This document shows positions 18,301 through 41,899 of a DNA stretch of 64,000 nt, piece after piece. The notes below the pieces were generated by a model. It made no database searches. It was not told the DNA's origin and saw nothing but the letters and a program-made list of their open reading frames with translations. Numbering within the stretch: the first letter of the stretch is position 1; each line of letters starts with the position of its first letter. Origin of the DNA: Rhabdophis nuchalis (Eukaryota; Chordata; Lepidosauria; Squamata; Natricidae); assembly GCA_039707465.1 (NCBI GenBank), contig CM077645.1:142725503-142789502 (forward strand), written 5' to 3'. The position numbers were made by a program, and so were the translations under genes.

Positions 18301-21253
18301 CTATCTAAGAGCAGTCACAACGGGAGGTTACGCTAGGCCGGCTTGATGGAAAAGGTGTGTCTTAAGACACTGGCGGAAGAGGCGTAGGTCTGAGATGGTA
18401 TGTAATTCAGGGGGTAAGTCGTTCCAAAGGGTAGGGCCTGCCACAGAGAAGGCCCTTCCCCTGGGTGTCACCAACCGGCATTGCCCGGCCGACGGCACCC
18501 TGAGAAGGCCCTCTCTGTGGGAGCGGAGCGGACGAAGGGATGTATGGGGCAGGAGATGGTCTCGCATATAATTAGGTCCCGAGCCATGGAGCGCTTTAAA
18601 GATGGTCATCAAAACCTTGAAGCGCACCCGAAAGACCACAGGTAGCCAGTGCAGCTTGCGCAGGAGCGGTGTTATGTGGGAGCATCTAGAGGCTCCCGTA
18701 ATCACCCGCGCGGCTGCATTCTGGACTAGCTGTAGCTTTCGAGTGCACCTCAAGGGGAGCCCCAATGGACAAGGATTTCATTAAGAGCACCAAAGAGGGC
18801 AAATGGGAGACAACTAATGCAGATACTTATTCTGGAGAAAGCACGCCACTCAAATTACCAATTTGTTCTACTCACCTATTTCTATACATCTGATGATTCT
18901 ACCCTGGTCTTTTAAGTTTAGCAATGTGACACTGAAGAACCATCTGAGCAGGAACTAGTAATGACTTTTCCTTCCAGAAAGCAGCACAACGAAGGGCGAG
19001 CAAGAAAAGAGAGCACTTCAAAAACCTTTGTGTACTATGATAGAAGGAAAGCTAGACTTGATGAACAAAATGAATCTTAAAACTTCTGAGAATCTGAAAC
19101 TAAAAATAAAACAGGAAGACAAGAAGACATGGTGACATGAAGCATCCCCCTCTGGACTGAATGTTCCCAGCATCATCACCAGGAGAAGCAAAGAAAAGCT
19201 CTCTCCTCTTTAACTCCTTACTCCTCAGTTAGCTCTGAATTTCTGGCATATTCTGCCTTCCAATAGGAGGAGTCACAAAGGAAACAAAGAAAAATAGCTG
19301 TTGAAGACGCAACAGTGAGTTACTTACTTACGAATATTTTGACAACCGCAAATGTGTTAGCAATGTTGGCAATAGCTTAGACATCAAAAAATAGGCTTAT
19401 GTTTACTTTCTTTTCTCTTTTCTATGGAAATAAGGGGTTGTTTAGTATTGAAGATGGGTCAAACTATTCCCCAAAGCATCTGAAAGCAGGGCAAGAAGCA
19501 ATGGATGGAAATGAATCAAGCAGAGAACCAACCTAAAACTAAGGAGAAATTTCCTGGCAGGACAATTAAGCAGCGGAACGACTTGCCTCCAGAGGTTGTG
19601 TGTGTTCCAAGATTGGAGGTTTTTAAGAAGAGATGGGACAATGATTTGCCTGAAATGCTACAGGGTTTCTTGCCTGAGCAGAGTGTTGGACTAGAAGACC
19701 TCCAGGGTCCCTTCCACCTGTGATTCTGTTTTTCTGTATACTTCCACTGATCATTCAAGTTAGCATTATTATTTAGAAATCTGTCAATATTGTCAAATAA
19801 GGTTACCCACCAACAAATGCAAACTTGTATGTACCCAGATATCTGTGGGGTTCAAAAAAAGCACCAAATAGGAAGTCATTATTCTGTAAACTACAAAGTC
19901 TGAACTGCAGGTAGTCCTTGACTTACAACCACAGTGGAGCTCAAAATTTCTATTGCTAAATATGAAATTTGCTAAGTGAATTCTGCCCCATTTTACAACC
20001 TTCCTTGCCACAGTTGGTAAGTGAATCACTGCAGTTGTTAAGTTAGTAAATTGGTTGTTAAAGTGAATCTGGCTTCAATTGACATTGCTTGGCAGGACAC
20101 CAAAAGGTGATCACATGACCGTCAGAACACTGCAACCTTCATAAATGAGAGCCACTTGCCAAGAGTCCGAATTTTGATCACATGTCCATGGGGATCCTGC
20201 AGGAGTCGTAAGTGTGAAAAATGATCATAAGTCTTTATTTTCAGTACCGCTGTAACTTTGAACAGTCACTAAATGAACTGTTGTAAGTCGAAGGCTACCT
20301 GTGGTTTCCCACAACTAGCAGAACTACATGAGTCCCAATATAAAGCAAGACAGAATAGCTGAGAAGAACCGCCCCATAAATAATCCAAATTACCTGTACC
20401 ATTCATAACTCCGATGGCGGGGTGGGGTTCTTCCTCTGACATAATCCGATCTATGACGACTACTTTCTGACCGCCGGCGATCTGGGCTCCTCCCACGATC
20501 CCGCCGGTCCCCATGATTAGTGGACCGATGCCGATCCCCATGTCCGTGGCAGTGATCCCGATGGCGATGTTCATCATAATATTTACTCCTCTCTGGAGAC
20601 CTCCGGTCAGTCTGAGATTTTTCTACCAGGTATTCATTTGGATGCCGGAAGTTACTGCTGGTGCTACCACCACTATTAGCACTACCACTGTTGCTTTGGT
20701 AAGAGTTTGCACTGTGTTGGTAGTTACTAAAGTTAGGAGGCGAGAAAGTCTGCTGGGAGTACCCTGGAGAATACGCGGGCTGGTAATTTACCTGCTGAGG
20801 CATTACCGGTGGAGGCACCGGATGCGGTATGGATGGTGGGGGCATCATGTAAGGGAAGGCGTTTTGTCCAGTTGCACTGGCTAGAACAGGGGGGTTACTA
20901 GGATTTGGGACAGGGGGAGGAGCTGGGGGGAAACAAGGAGGAGGTGGAAAGGTCTGCCTCATTTGAGGGCCTGAAAAAGGAGGTCGGGGCGGACATTGGG
21001 TGATTGAACTTTGAGGGGAAGGGGGGATTGGTGGGGGATACGGGACAAAATCTGGCCTAGGAGGGACATAGTTTGGAGTTGGGGGGTTCGCATAGATGGA
21101 GGTGGTTGCAGGTTGCTGATCATACTGATACTGCATTGAAGACTGCTGAGGATGTAGTTGTCTCAAGTTTTGGGGGCGAAAGGTTTGTGACGAAGCTCGG
21201 ACAGTAGCTCCTCCTCGGCCTCGGGGGCACCCACGCCCGGAATGAAAAGACAT
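178..21253 (-). CDS. DROSHA: DROSHA, ribonuclease III of the Microprocessor (5' half of the gene, spliced; continues beyond the left edge)
   Basis: Five coding exons on the minus strand (21260-20394, 16991-16899, 14567-14342, 11019-10878, 329-178) join in phase and encode about the first 491 residues. The start is the ATG at 21253-21251; it opens MSFHSGRGCPRGRGG, matching the conserved vertebrate DROSHA N-terminus. Residues 1-287 are a proline-rich stretch followed by an arginine/serine-rich stretch, 287-318 continue the RS region, 318-440 hold the conserved RWEED, SYTSIKDKEPEE and RPPWEPPKTKLDED segments, and 441-491 are an acidic serine run followed by EVFDVIAEIKRKKAHPDRL. The two RNase III domains and the dsRNA-binding domain lie outside the window. 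In known biology DROSHA works with DGCR8 in the nucleus to cut primary microRNA hairpins; the N-terminus serves nuclear localisation rather than catalysis. All five junctions carry GT/AG. The gene shares a promoter region with C5orf22. Confidence 0.93.
500..960. repeat. Degraded hAT-like repeats (CAGTGGTGGGTTTC family) and a single foldback arm
   Basis: CAGTGGTGGGTTTCAG at about 509 and AACCCACCCCTG at about 937-948 resemble the termini of the element at 44947-45249. A TCACTTAACAA stretch near 630 and one arm of the foldback MITE family (GACTTCAACTCCCAGAATTC, about 796-815) lie between them. Boundaries are unclear. Confidence 0.4.
961..1560 (+). repeat. Possible LTR-like fragment
   Basis: It contains a coding-like piece (EPVPCVRIRRITRQGEQLKN) followed by GGCCCCTCCCAGAGG and AAATAAAAGGG. 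This is the same order as the LTR-like block at 15287-15737 on the other strand (acidic coding-like stretch, then GGCCCCTCCCAAGAG, then TTTAAAAGG). No terminal motif or target duplication is clear. Confidence 0.3.
1922..2162 (+). mobile_element. tRNA-derived SINE, family A
   Basis: It starts GCAGTGGTGCAGTAGTTAG (A-box-like) with GTTCAAATCTCACC (B-box-like), then CTCAAGGTTGACTCAGCC, TAAAATGAGGACCCAG, and ends TATAAGTCTAAGTGCGATTG. Further copies are at 17230, 17658, 21536, 30218 (minus) and 60006. Confidence 0.75.
2163..3106. other. DROSHA intron sequence without a recognised feature
   Basis: AT-rich intron between the SINE and the L1-like insertion. I see no exon, RNA gene or clear repeat. 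Confidence 0.5.
3107..3122. repeat. Target-site duplication, left copy
   Basis: GTGAGAAGTTGAATCT here is repeated exactly at 9735-9750. It bounds the whole 6.6-kb L1-like insertion. Confidence 0.9.
3195..7110 (+). mobile_element. Full-length L2/CR1-group LINE with intact ORF
   Basis: 5' UTR about 3195-3637, ORF 3638-6904, 3' UTR with the family stem-loop (CACCGCCCCGGGTCC / GGGGAGAGGGTGCGG, about 7028-7062) and a TTA-repeat tail. It is inserted into the L1-like element, so it is the younger of the two. Related copies are at 18122, 23885, 29760, 32797, 34380, 37562, 47512, 55181 and 63200. L2/CR1 placement is from protein motifs; a tree would be needed to name the clade. Confidence 0.8.
3638..6904 (+). 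CDS. LINE endonuclease/reverse transcriptase, 1088 aa, uninterrupted
   Basis: The AP endonuclease domain spans about 150-375: MFCNARSV (about 155-162), AETWL (E185), GDFN (290-293), DLIF (332-335), SDH (357-359). The reverse transcriptase spans about 600-900: [33 protein letters not shown] (catalytic D about 718), [15 protein letters not shown] and [12 protein letters not shown] (YADD at 807-810). The C-terminal region contains [17 protein letters not shown] and [10 protein letters not shown] and ends TDLRSFRVKLKTHLFRLAG. All catalytic motifs are present and there is no stop or frameshift. The first ATG may not be the true start, because the first 50 codons overlap a conserved hairpin (3677-3700). 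No ORF1 is seen. Confidence 0.85.
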   Translation: MHSIMYSRANLLLLRESPLSQVWPSTLSRARLDDGYINPERRAKRGLRGFLIGKLLVILGGPREGRQMEMETAISSKGQDSSRRREAEGERQGDTRVVPQEGIPIQRVVGRGRTEGRQFLSSRLVARSRWLKTVGCHNPRRLGGQGIQSQGLRLMFCNARSVVNKAPLISDLVSEGEPDLVGIAETWLGHEGGHPLVEMCPPGYRAFHQPRALGRGGGVAVIIKEGLEPRETIVPQTSGCESLCMKWGLGRQLGLLVVYLAPRYVAAALPELLEVIATVAVETPRLMVMGDFNLPSLGESSAVAREFMASMTAMDLTQVIQGPTHEGGHTPDLIFVSGQWKSDLGTGDIDIIPLSWSDHSLLRLDFPTAAPLRGEAEPELPIWYRPRRLMDPDGFQTALGPFPVSLTRAPMEDLTAAWNSAAVGALDRVAPLRPLSRRRTTLAPWFTEGLRVMKRRKRCLERRWRASRSESDRTQVRAHLRTYIVALRVAKRHHCATLIASAENRPAALFRVTRSLLQQREREAPLQGRAEEFVIFLQEKTAQIQSELATIHGPVGCHEGDLVWEEFDPVTSEDMDRLRGRLRATTCSLDPCPSWLVLASWEVTRGWLQEVINASLSEGSLPASLKEAMVRPLLKKPSLDPALLNNYRPVSNLPFLAKVVESVVAQQFPRHLEEVDYLDPRQSGFRPGHSTETALVALVDDLWRARDGGCSSILVLLDLSAAFDTIDHGILLHRLGGLGVGGTVLRWFSSYLSGRSQFVRAGEQRSTPRPLTCGVPQGSVLSPLLFNAYMKPLGEIIRGFGVEYHLYADDTQLYISTPNHPNDAVAVMCQCLEAVRIWMGSNGLRLNPTKTEWLWFPAARFNQLSPTLAIGGEHLAPVDGARNLGVLLDTRLSMEEQVTAVARRAFYQVCLVRQLRPLLDRDALRTVTHALVTSRLDYCNSLYMGLPLRCTRRLQLVQNAAARAIMGTSRFAHVTPLLRELHWLPVVFRVRFKVLVIIFKALHGSGPSYLRDRILPHTSSRPIRSHREGLLRVPSTRLCQRATPRGRALSVAGPALWNDLPPDIRTTTDLRSFRVKLKTHLFRLAGLD
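7234..7440. repeat. Polypyrimidine tract
   Basis: About 200 bases, almost all C and T, on the plus strand. In the minus-strand L1-like element it is polypurine, as is typical of L1 3' UTRs. Confidence 0.75.
7996..8283. repeat. Degenerate tandem repeat, four units of about 65-78 bp
   Basis: Units start at 7996, 8071, 8149 and 8222 with CTATAACCATCT-type starts (shortened in the third), followed by AATTCCCCATCTATAG- and AATATATATCATT-type segments. It lies inside the L1-like element. Confidence 0.8.
8397..8888 (-). CDS. ORF of the L1-like element (163 aa), possible ORF1 remnant
   Basis: ATG at 8888-8886 in context GCCAAAATG, stop at 8397. The protein is charged (Glu/Lys-rich) and includes PELLAEILRELKKFHVIL, KQIREIKEEKGNE and an acidic stretch LTEDEGEDPGEE. 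I see no RRM or zinc knuckle, so it is not a canonical L1 ORF1p; it may be the N-terminal part of one or a family-specific protein. Its position after a GC-rich 5' UTR supports an ORF1 role. Confidence 0.5.
   Translation of the reverse strand: MSMHIDIYTAENPELLAEILRELKKFHVILDITPSEEIKQIREIKEEKGNEAVCGLDLTEDEGEDPGEEIRSRPHQKFEFQPDWQKERQREQKTEEITSEIDLIFENKSNLRKRIGQHYDCTAIQDHNLPMEVYKELGKRKKSRWRMWTLKEANLIHPWRDNG
9735..9750. repeat. Target-site duplication, right copy
   Basis: Exact repeat of 3107-3122. Confidence 0.9.
10185..10492. repeat. hAT-like non-autonomous element, degraded
   Basis: It begins CTCAAACCTATGGCACGCGT with TAGGTGGCACCCAGAGA and ends AGGTTAGCCATCACCGG, an inverted match in style to the start. 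No clean target duplication is visible. Confidence 0.4.
10540..10705. repeat. Foldback repeat, family with AAACGTCTTCAAAG arms
   Basis: TTTGAAGACGTTTC at about 10625 pairs with GAAACGTCTTCAAA at about 10680 around a GCTGAAGAAGC centre. The left flank matches, in reverse complement, the right flank of the copies at 25668-26535. Possibly a Penelope-like or MITE fragment. Confidence 0.5.
10878..11019 (-). CDS. DROSHA: DROSHA fourth coding exon
   Basis: A 142-base exon, acceptor TTGCAAG and donor GTAG/GTGAGT. It encodes GDSTVVGTSRLRDLYEKFEE, then GKRQAKAKAARPPWEPPKT and KLDEDV, nearly identical to vertebrate DROSHA. Confidence 0.93.
11486..11722. mobile_element. Mariner/Tc1-type MITE with TA target duplication
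   Basis: Ends are CTGTGTTTCCCCC and GGGAAACAGGG, flanked by TA at 11484-11485 and 11723-11724. The interior is rich in CTTATTTT and TAAG motifs. A second copy lies at 31452-31700. Confidence 0.7.
12070..12345 (+). mobile_element. tRNA-derived SINE, family C
   Basis: CACCAGGCTAGAAGCCAG and GAGTTCTAGTCCCAC (B-box-like), then CTCAGCCCAATTCACCTCAC, GTGGGGAAAATAGGAGGAAG, and an A-rich tail of AAAATAAAAT repeats. Same family as 14735-15050. Confidence 0.65.
12346..13090. other. DROSHA intron without a recognised feature
   Basis: AT-rich unique-looking sequence. No exon or clear repeat seen. Confidence 0.45.
13098..13386. repeat. Diverged copy of the 'TAGTCCT...AGGACTA' MITE
   Basis: AAGTAGTCCTCATTTAG at the left and CTAAATGAGGACTACCA at the right are inverted repeats. 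The interior has a CT-rich microsatellite (13270-13315). Related to 19908-20301. Confidence 0.5.
13494..13628. mobile_element. Foldback hAT-like MITE
   Basis: Starts CAGGGGTCACCAACC and ends GGTTGGAGACCCCT, with near-perfect arms around CAGCTTTGCTGG. Flanks CATTACAG (13486-13493) and TATTACAG (13629-13636) match at 7 of 8 bases, the hAT duplication length. Lies in a DROSHA intron. Confidence 0.8.
14342..14567 (-). CDS. DROSHA: DROSHA third coding exon
   Basis: A 226-base exon, acceptor TCGCACAG and donor GTG/GTATGT. It reads RSPSQDRKRPRWEEDRDRW, then KSYTSIKDKEPEE, then LLKPVWVRCTHSE and SNDPMDQV, all characteristic of DROSHA. It joins the 16899 exon directly in phase, skipping a 37-residue segment that is present in the long human isoform. 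Confidence 0.92.
14735..15060 (+). mobile_element. tRNA-derived SINE, family C, interrupted
   Basis: TTAGTGCAGTAGTTCAGGTG, GAAACCAGGAGACTGTGAG and GTTCTAGTCC, then CTCAGCCTAACCCACTTCAC, up to 14907; it resumes after the hAT insertion at 15028. Confidence 0.65.
14908..15027. mobile_element. hAT-type MITE (CAGGGGTGTCAA) inside a SINE
   Basis: 120 bp; ends CAGGGGTGTCAAGC and GTTTGACACCCCTG. Perfect 8-bp duplication ATGTACAC at 14900-14907 and 15028-15035. It splits the family C SINE, so it is younger. Confidence 0.85.
15287..15737 (-). mobile_element. LTR-like block with an acidic reading frame
   Basis: On the minus strand it would start TGTTGTGGCCCAGCC and end GGCCAGAACA (TG...CA). It reads PAPDELLMDSSSEESYESAL and more acidic residues, then GGCCCCTCCCAAGAG, TTTAAAAGG and a downstream stretch. 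TG/CA ends and promoter-like layout suggest an LTR; flanking duplication is not convincing. Confidence 0.35.
15890..16870. repeat. Interrupted MITE of the 'TTACAAC/CTTAACAAC' family
   Basis: ACGGTCATGTGATCAAAATG, then after a break CAACAAGCGAAGTCAATAG and CAGTCATTCACTTAACAACA, ending GTTGTTAAATGAGAACTGAC. The break contains an (AC)n run (16128-16146) and a 13-15 base G run (about 16357-16370). Confidence 0.5.
16899..16991 (-). CDS. DROSHA: DROSHA second coding exon (RS region)
   Basis: A 93-base exon between a TTAAAG acceptor and an AAG/GTAAG donor. It takes two bases from the previous exon and reads REHQRDRHRHRDSRRSPS followed by TEKSYRKDHKRTG, matching vertebrate DROSHA. It leaves two bases for the next exon. 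It is too short to appear as its own open frame. Confidence 0.88.
17230..17446 (+). mobile_element. tRNA-derived SINE, family A
   Basis: GCGCAGTGGTTAGAATATAG, TGACTCAGCCTTCCATCC, GTAAAATGAGGACCC and TAAGTCTAAGGGCTATAGC. Diverged. Confidence 0.7.
17596..17650. repeat. GGAAGTAAGAA-type simple repeat
   Basis: Short AGGAAGTAAGA units repeated about five times just before a SINE. Confidence 0.6.
17658..17892 (+). mobile_element. tRNA-derived SINE, family A
   Basis: GGTGGCACAGTGGTTAGAGT, GGCAGTTCAAATCTCACC, TAAAATGAGGACCC and TAAGTCTAAGTGCTACTG. Near full length. Confidence 0.75.
18122..18772 (-). mobile_element. L2/CR1-group LINE, 5'-truncated
   Basis: The 3' end lies left (TTTATTTATTTTATT, then CCCCGCACCTTCTACAG and CCCAGGGCGGCG, the family stem-loop). 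The frame 18765-18328 reads [19 protein letters not shown] through [15 protein letters not shown] and KTHLFHQAG, the C-terminus of the 1088-aa protein. It lies in a DROSHA intron. Confidence 0.85.
19503..19742 (+). mobile_element. CR1 LINE 3' end
   Basis: Matches the amniote CR1 tail: AGGAGAAATTTCCTGGCAG, AGCGGAACGACTTGCC, GATTGGAGGTTTTTAAGAAG, GTTGGACTAGAAGACCTCC, GGGTCCCTTCCACC, ending in an ATTCTGTTT-type repeat. A different family from the abundant LINE. Confidence 0.65.
19908..20301. mobile_element. 394-bp MITE, most complete copy of the 'CAGGTAGTCCTTGACTTAC' family
   Basis: Termini CAGGTAGTCCTTGACTTACA and TTGTAAGTCGAAGGCTACCTG are inverted repeats. The interior has AAGTGAATCACTGCAGTTG, GGTGATCACATGACCG and TTTTGATCACATG. 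Other copies: 13098, 15890, 26714, 47322 and 61722. Target duplication not clear. Confidence 0.65.
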
Positions 21254-21260
21254 TACCCAA
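20394..21260 (-). CDS. DROSHA: DROSHA first coding exon (P-rich and RS-rich N-terminus)
   Basis: The acceptor is a pyrimidine-rich tract ending CTAG just before 21260; the ATG lies 7 bases into the exon, so only a few 5' UTR bases precede it. The exon encodes 286 codons plus two bases and ends at an AG/GTAATT donor. It reads through conserved blocks such as FRPQNLRQLHPQQ, FMMPPPSIPHP-type proline runs, VMPQQVNYQ and RRSPERSKYYDEHRHRDH. An upstream in-frame extension exists but crosses the acceptor, so the ATG at 21253 is preferred. Confidence 0.93.
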
Positions 21261-21535
21261 CTAGAAGGAAAGGAAGAAGAGGCAGGAGAAAATGATTTTG
21301 TCACATTTCTTTGAGTTAGGATAAGGGAAGAGCTAGGCACGTTAGCAGCAGGTCGTGAAAAAAATATTGCAGTGAAAATACTGCAATATTTTAATAGCGC
21401 TCATTGATTTCCCTATACATTTGTTTGCTTAGTGTGAAGGTCACCACTCGATGTTTTGGAGAAAAATTAAACTAAAAGATCTCTGTCTCTGATAACTTAA
21501 AAATATTTAGATATCATCTAAATTATTATTGAGAT

Positions 21536-21757
21536 GTGATGGCACAGTGATTAGAATGCAGCATTACAGGCTAATTCTGCCGACTGCCAGTAATTTGAAT
21601 CTGGCCAACTCAAGGTTGAGTCAGCCTTCCATCCTTCTGAGGTCAGTAAAATGAGGACCCAGGTTGCTGGGGGCAATATACTGACTCTGTAATCTGCTTA
21701 GAAAGTGCTGTAAAGCACTATGAAGTGGTATATAAGTCTAAGTACTAGTGCTATTGA
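21536..21757 (+). mobile_element. tRNA-derived SINE, family A
   Basis: GATGGCACAGTGATTAGAAT, CAAGGTTGAGTCAGCC, TAAAATGAGGACCC and TATAAGTCTAAGTACTAG. Lies between the DROSHA first coding exon and the promoter. Confidence 0.7.
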
Positions 21758-22620
21758 TATATCAATTATTACTAATTATGTAAGTTTATTTTGAAACGGG
21801 TAGATGATTATTCACAATATAAGCACCATTTATTCATACTTGTATTCACTGCATGTTTGCAAGTTGCATATCTGCTACTCACCTATGAGCTTTGGTGCTT
21901 TATCCTGAGTCTACAAGTTTACATATAATCTTTCAAATGGCATGTCTAGCATTGGCAATATCTTCCTGCAGGTTCTTAAGCAAAGGCTCAGCCACTATCA
22001 AACATAATTATTAATTCATAAGGGACTCTTAGATTTTGCAACTCTTAAAAATGTTAACTAGGAGATAAATCCTGCTTATCTTTTTGGAATTTGTTTCTGA
22101 CTCAGCATGCTTAAATCTGCACAAAATTGTATTACACTTATTAGTTTTAATTCAGGAGATATCTTGTTCACCTATTGTTTAGTTTATGCATATCTTTTAT
22201 TACTTTTTAGTAACTCTAGGAGGCAGTTATCGGCTTTAACGTCCAAGGAGATTATACATTTGATTGCTCTGTCTTACACAGGGTTTGCTCTTCAAAGACC
22301 TCCATCTTTTCAAAAGAAGAATGAAATGCGCGCTTATTAGATTCCTTGTTAACTTCGTGAGATTCCGGTTTTAAATCGGGGCGGGGAATAAAATAAGCAA
22401 GTTGTAAATTGAAAATTCCAAGTGTTAAATAGCAGCGAAGCGATTTCTCGCACTGAATATTTCCAGCATTGCGCAGAGCTTTTAAATAAGAAAAGGACAA
22501 AATAACTGCATTCTCAAACGTGAGACATCACAACTTCCACCAGAACAAAGACGACGGAAAATCATCTAAATCCCGCTTAGCGTTGTAGACTCATTACCTC
22601 CCTTATCAAGAGACCCGCGC
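21758..22620. other. DROSHA 5' intron, no recognised element
   Basis: AT-rich sequence with no readable exon; CpGs start to rise from about 22370 towards the promoter. Confidence 0.4.
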
Positions 22621-22634
22621 AACTGTTATTTTAC

Positions 22635-22790
22635 CTGGAAACACTCCTTTTGACATTCCACAAGGCAGAACGTAGGTACCGGCAGACAGAGAAAATATGC
22701 GTGCAAAAACCCTTACACCGGAAGAAAACACTTGGAAGGAGGAGCGTGCATGATATCCAAACGGAAGCTCAGGGGGAAAAGGTTTATTTT
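22635..22790 (-). other. DROSHA: Candidate DROSHA 5' non-coding first exon (upstream end not defined)
   Basis: Because the first coding exon begins at a splice acceptor, a non-coding exon must lie upstream. On the minus strand a good donor, TTTCCAG/GTAAAA, ends at 22635, downstream of a CpG- and ETS-motif-containing stretch. The 5' limit is a guess; only the donor is visible. Confidence 0.35.
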
Positions 22791-23126
22791 TCTAGTAAAG
22801 GAGAAAAGGACCAGGGAAACTTATGATTAATGAATTAGTGATTAATGACACTACAATATTTTGGAGATTCCTGGCAGCCAAGATTCCTTGTCCTAAAAAT
22901 TGAATACTCATTGCTCATCCTCCCCCACCTTTCCTTTCCCAACATGCCTATGTGTGTCACGTCTAGACGCGTCCCCCGTTCTCCTTGGAACACGATCGGG
23001 GTTAGAATTCCGGTCTTAGAACGTAGTGTTTCCCAGCATTCGATGCCCTCGTGCGCTGAAGATCTCGGCGTTCTATTTTAGAATCTTCGATGTCTCGAGC
23101 ATTCGGCGACCTATAAGCTGATCAAA
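22636..23126. promoter_or_regulatory. Bidirectional promoter region between DROSHA and C5orf22
   Basis: Between the candidate DROSHA donor (22635) and the C5orf22 ATG (23127) lie under 500 bases that must carry both start sites. The stretch has more CpGs than its surroundings, an ETS-type core ACCGGAAGAA at 22717-22726, another CGGAAG near 22760, and no obvious TATA box. This fits a housekeeping bidirectional promoter. Transcription start sites cannot be read from sequence. Confidence 0.6.
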
Positions 23127-39809
<16,683 letters not shown>

Positions 39810-40095
39810 AAAAGTATTGTGCTTGACTTTCTATGGAGTGGCATTCTTCAAGCAGAGTTTTGGGAATTGGGTATGTAGCACTTATTCCTGATGCTTGTGA
39901 TCCCAATCCATTTCTCTATTTTTTTAAAATTGAATTGTTTTTTTCTGCTATTGCTATATAGATTCTTTTTCCCCCATATTACTTTGCTTAAGAAGGTGAC
40001 ACAGAAATGTGGATGTGGAAAAAGCTAGCAGAGAAGATTAATTTTCCTTCTGTTTGTATCTGGTTGACATTAAAACCTAAATATATATATATATC
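39810..40095 (+). other. C5orf22: Probable C5orf22 3' UTR with candidate poly(A) signal
   Basis: No coding signal after the stop. An ATTAAA hexamer sits at 40069-40074, the first poly(A)-signal variant after the stop, followed by an (AT)n run. A foldback MITE begins at 40394, so the transcript probably ends before it. The end is inferred. Confidence 0.4.
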
Positions 40096-40393
40096 TGCCA
40101 GATACTAAATCTGTATGTTTTAGGAATGTAAACAAAAAACAAAAAACCATTCAAATTCAAACCAATTCAAGTTGGAAGTATCCATCCTGAGTGTGAAGCA
40201 CGATTATCCCAAATGCGAAGCAAGGTTGCCTCGGGCACTTTGAAGGCGTTTTGTCTCAAAATACGATATTTTGCCCTTGAAATGGAATGATTCCATGCTT
40301 TCGGAATGCCTGACACTGGAAATGGTTGCTTTGCATCTGAAACTGGCATTACAAACTTGAAATAGAGGTTTTCAGGTTTAAAACCCTCTAATG

Positions 40394-40528
40394 CAGGGGT
40401 CTCCAACCTTTGCAACTTTAAGTCTGAAGGACTTCAGCTCCCAGAATTCTCCAGCCAGCAAAGCTGGCTGGAAAAGTCTGGGAGCTGAAGTCCTTCATTC
40501 TTAAAGTTGCAAAGGTTGGAGACCCCTG
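40394..40528. mobile_element. Foldback hAT-like MITE with 8-bp duplication
   Basis: CAGGGGTCTCCAACC to GGTTGGAGACCCCTG; arms meet at CCAGCAAAGCTGG. Perfect duplication CTCTAATG at 40386-40393 and 40529-40536. Confidence 0.88.
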
Positions 40529-40908
40529 CTCTAATGCATTTTCAAATACTGTATGTACTTTTTTAAATTTCTGGAATATGCTACATTGGATGGCAGTGAG
40601 AGTCCATTGTCTTACAAATCTTCAGTTAATGATTCTCAAATTGTTGTATTAAAGAGAGAGAACTTGATTTTCAAGATTAATAATAATAATTTATTAAATT
40701 TATATGCTGCCCAACTCCTGTTATATTCGTGTGTGACTTCTGAATGAAATGGTATAGAATTTAAAGCATGCCATGATTTGGTTGTGTATGTGGTAAGCCA
40801 GAAGCATCCTTACAACAGTTCAGTTTACTTTACTTTATTGTCATTGCACATGGTACAACGAAATTAAATGCCATCAGGTACTCAGGGAATAGTGGGTGGG
40901 TAAGGCCA

Positions 40909-41244
40909 GAAGGTGGGATATCATGGCTCAGTGGCTAAGATGCTGAGCTTGTCGATCAGAAAGGTTGGCAGTTCGAATCCCTAGTGCCACGCAATGGAGT
41001 GATCTCCCATTACTTATCCCAACTTCTGCCAAGTTAGCAGTTCGAAATCATGCAAGTAGAAAAATAGGGACCACCTTGGTGGGAAAGTAACAGCTTCCCC
41101 TGCGCCTTTGGCATTTAGTCATGCTGGCCACATGACCACGGAGAGGTCTTCAGACAGCGCTGGCTCTTCGGCTTTGAAACAGAGATGAATACCTCCTCCT
41201 AGAGTCGGGAATAAGTAGCACATGTGTGAGAGGAACTTTACCTT
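40909..41244 (+). mobile_element. tRNA-derived SINE, family B (Sauria-SINE-like)
   Basis: CATGGCTCAGTGGCTAAGAT, GGTTGGCAGTTCGAATCCC (B box), AGTAGAAAAATAGGGACC, CATGACCACGGAGAGG, AGTCGGGAATAAGTAGCAC, AACTTTACCTTT. Duplication TAAGGCCA at 40901-40908 and 41245-41252, extending further with one mismatch. Confidence 0.8.
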
Positions 41245-41567
41245 TAAGGCCAAAAGACAAAATACCATATTCAACCAGAACTTTCAAAATACAAGTGAAA
41301 CAAAGGCAGAATATACATCCTAGTGTTATGATTTAAATTCCCTCCCGTTTTTTCTTCTTTTGCGCTTTCAAAATCTGCTCGATAAGATGTCTCAATCTTC
41401 TAGAGCAAGTGTGAGGAGATCAGGGGTCAGGAGGTACTGTTTTTGGGAATTAAAGAGCAGTGGATCTAATTAGGCGTAGGTGTAGTTAAAAGCATTCCTA
41501 TCCTTGTTCTGGGACCATGAAGACCTCTTGTTTTGTCCCAAAGAAGTGCTCTGTTAATGTCTTTAGC

Positions 41568-41840
41568 AGGTGTGTCAAAGTCAAGGCCTGCAGGCTAGAT
41601 CCGGCCAATGGGGTGCTTAGATCTGGCCCACTGGGCCACCTTGGAAACCAGCCCTCAGTGCTTCTGCCAGCGAAAATGGAGTTCAGGAGAGTCATGTCCG
41701 GCCCCCGTGAGTTCTCTTTTCGCTGGCAGAGGGTTGCGGGAGACTATTGCAGCCAGAAACGGAGCTCACTTAGGCTACATGTGGCCCTCGTGAGCTCCAT
41801 TTTCACTGGCAGAGGGTTGTGGGAGGCCGTTGCAGTCTGA
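41568..41840. repeat. hAT-like element, CAGGTGTGTCAAAGTC end
   Basis: Start resembles the CAGGGGTGTCAA family; the interior repeats GAGCTCCATTTTCGCTGGCAG-type blocks two to three times. Right end unclear. Confidence 0.4.
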
Positions 41841-41899
41841 AATGGAGCTTGGGAGCGTGTTTTGCTGGCAGAGCACTCGGGCTGCCATAGGCACCCCGG

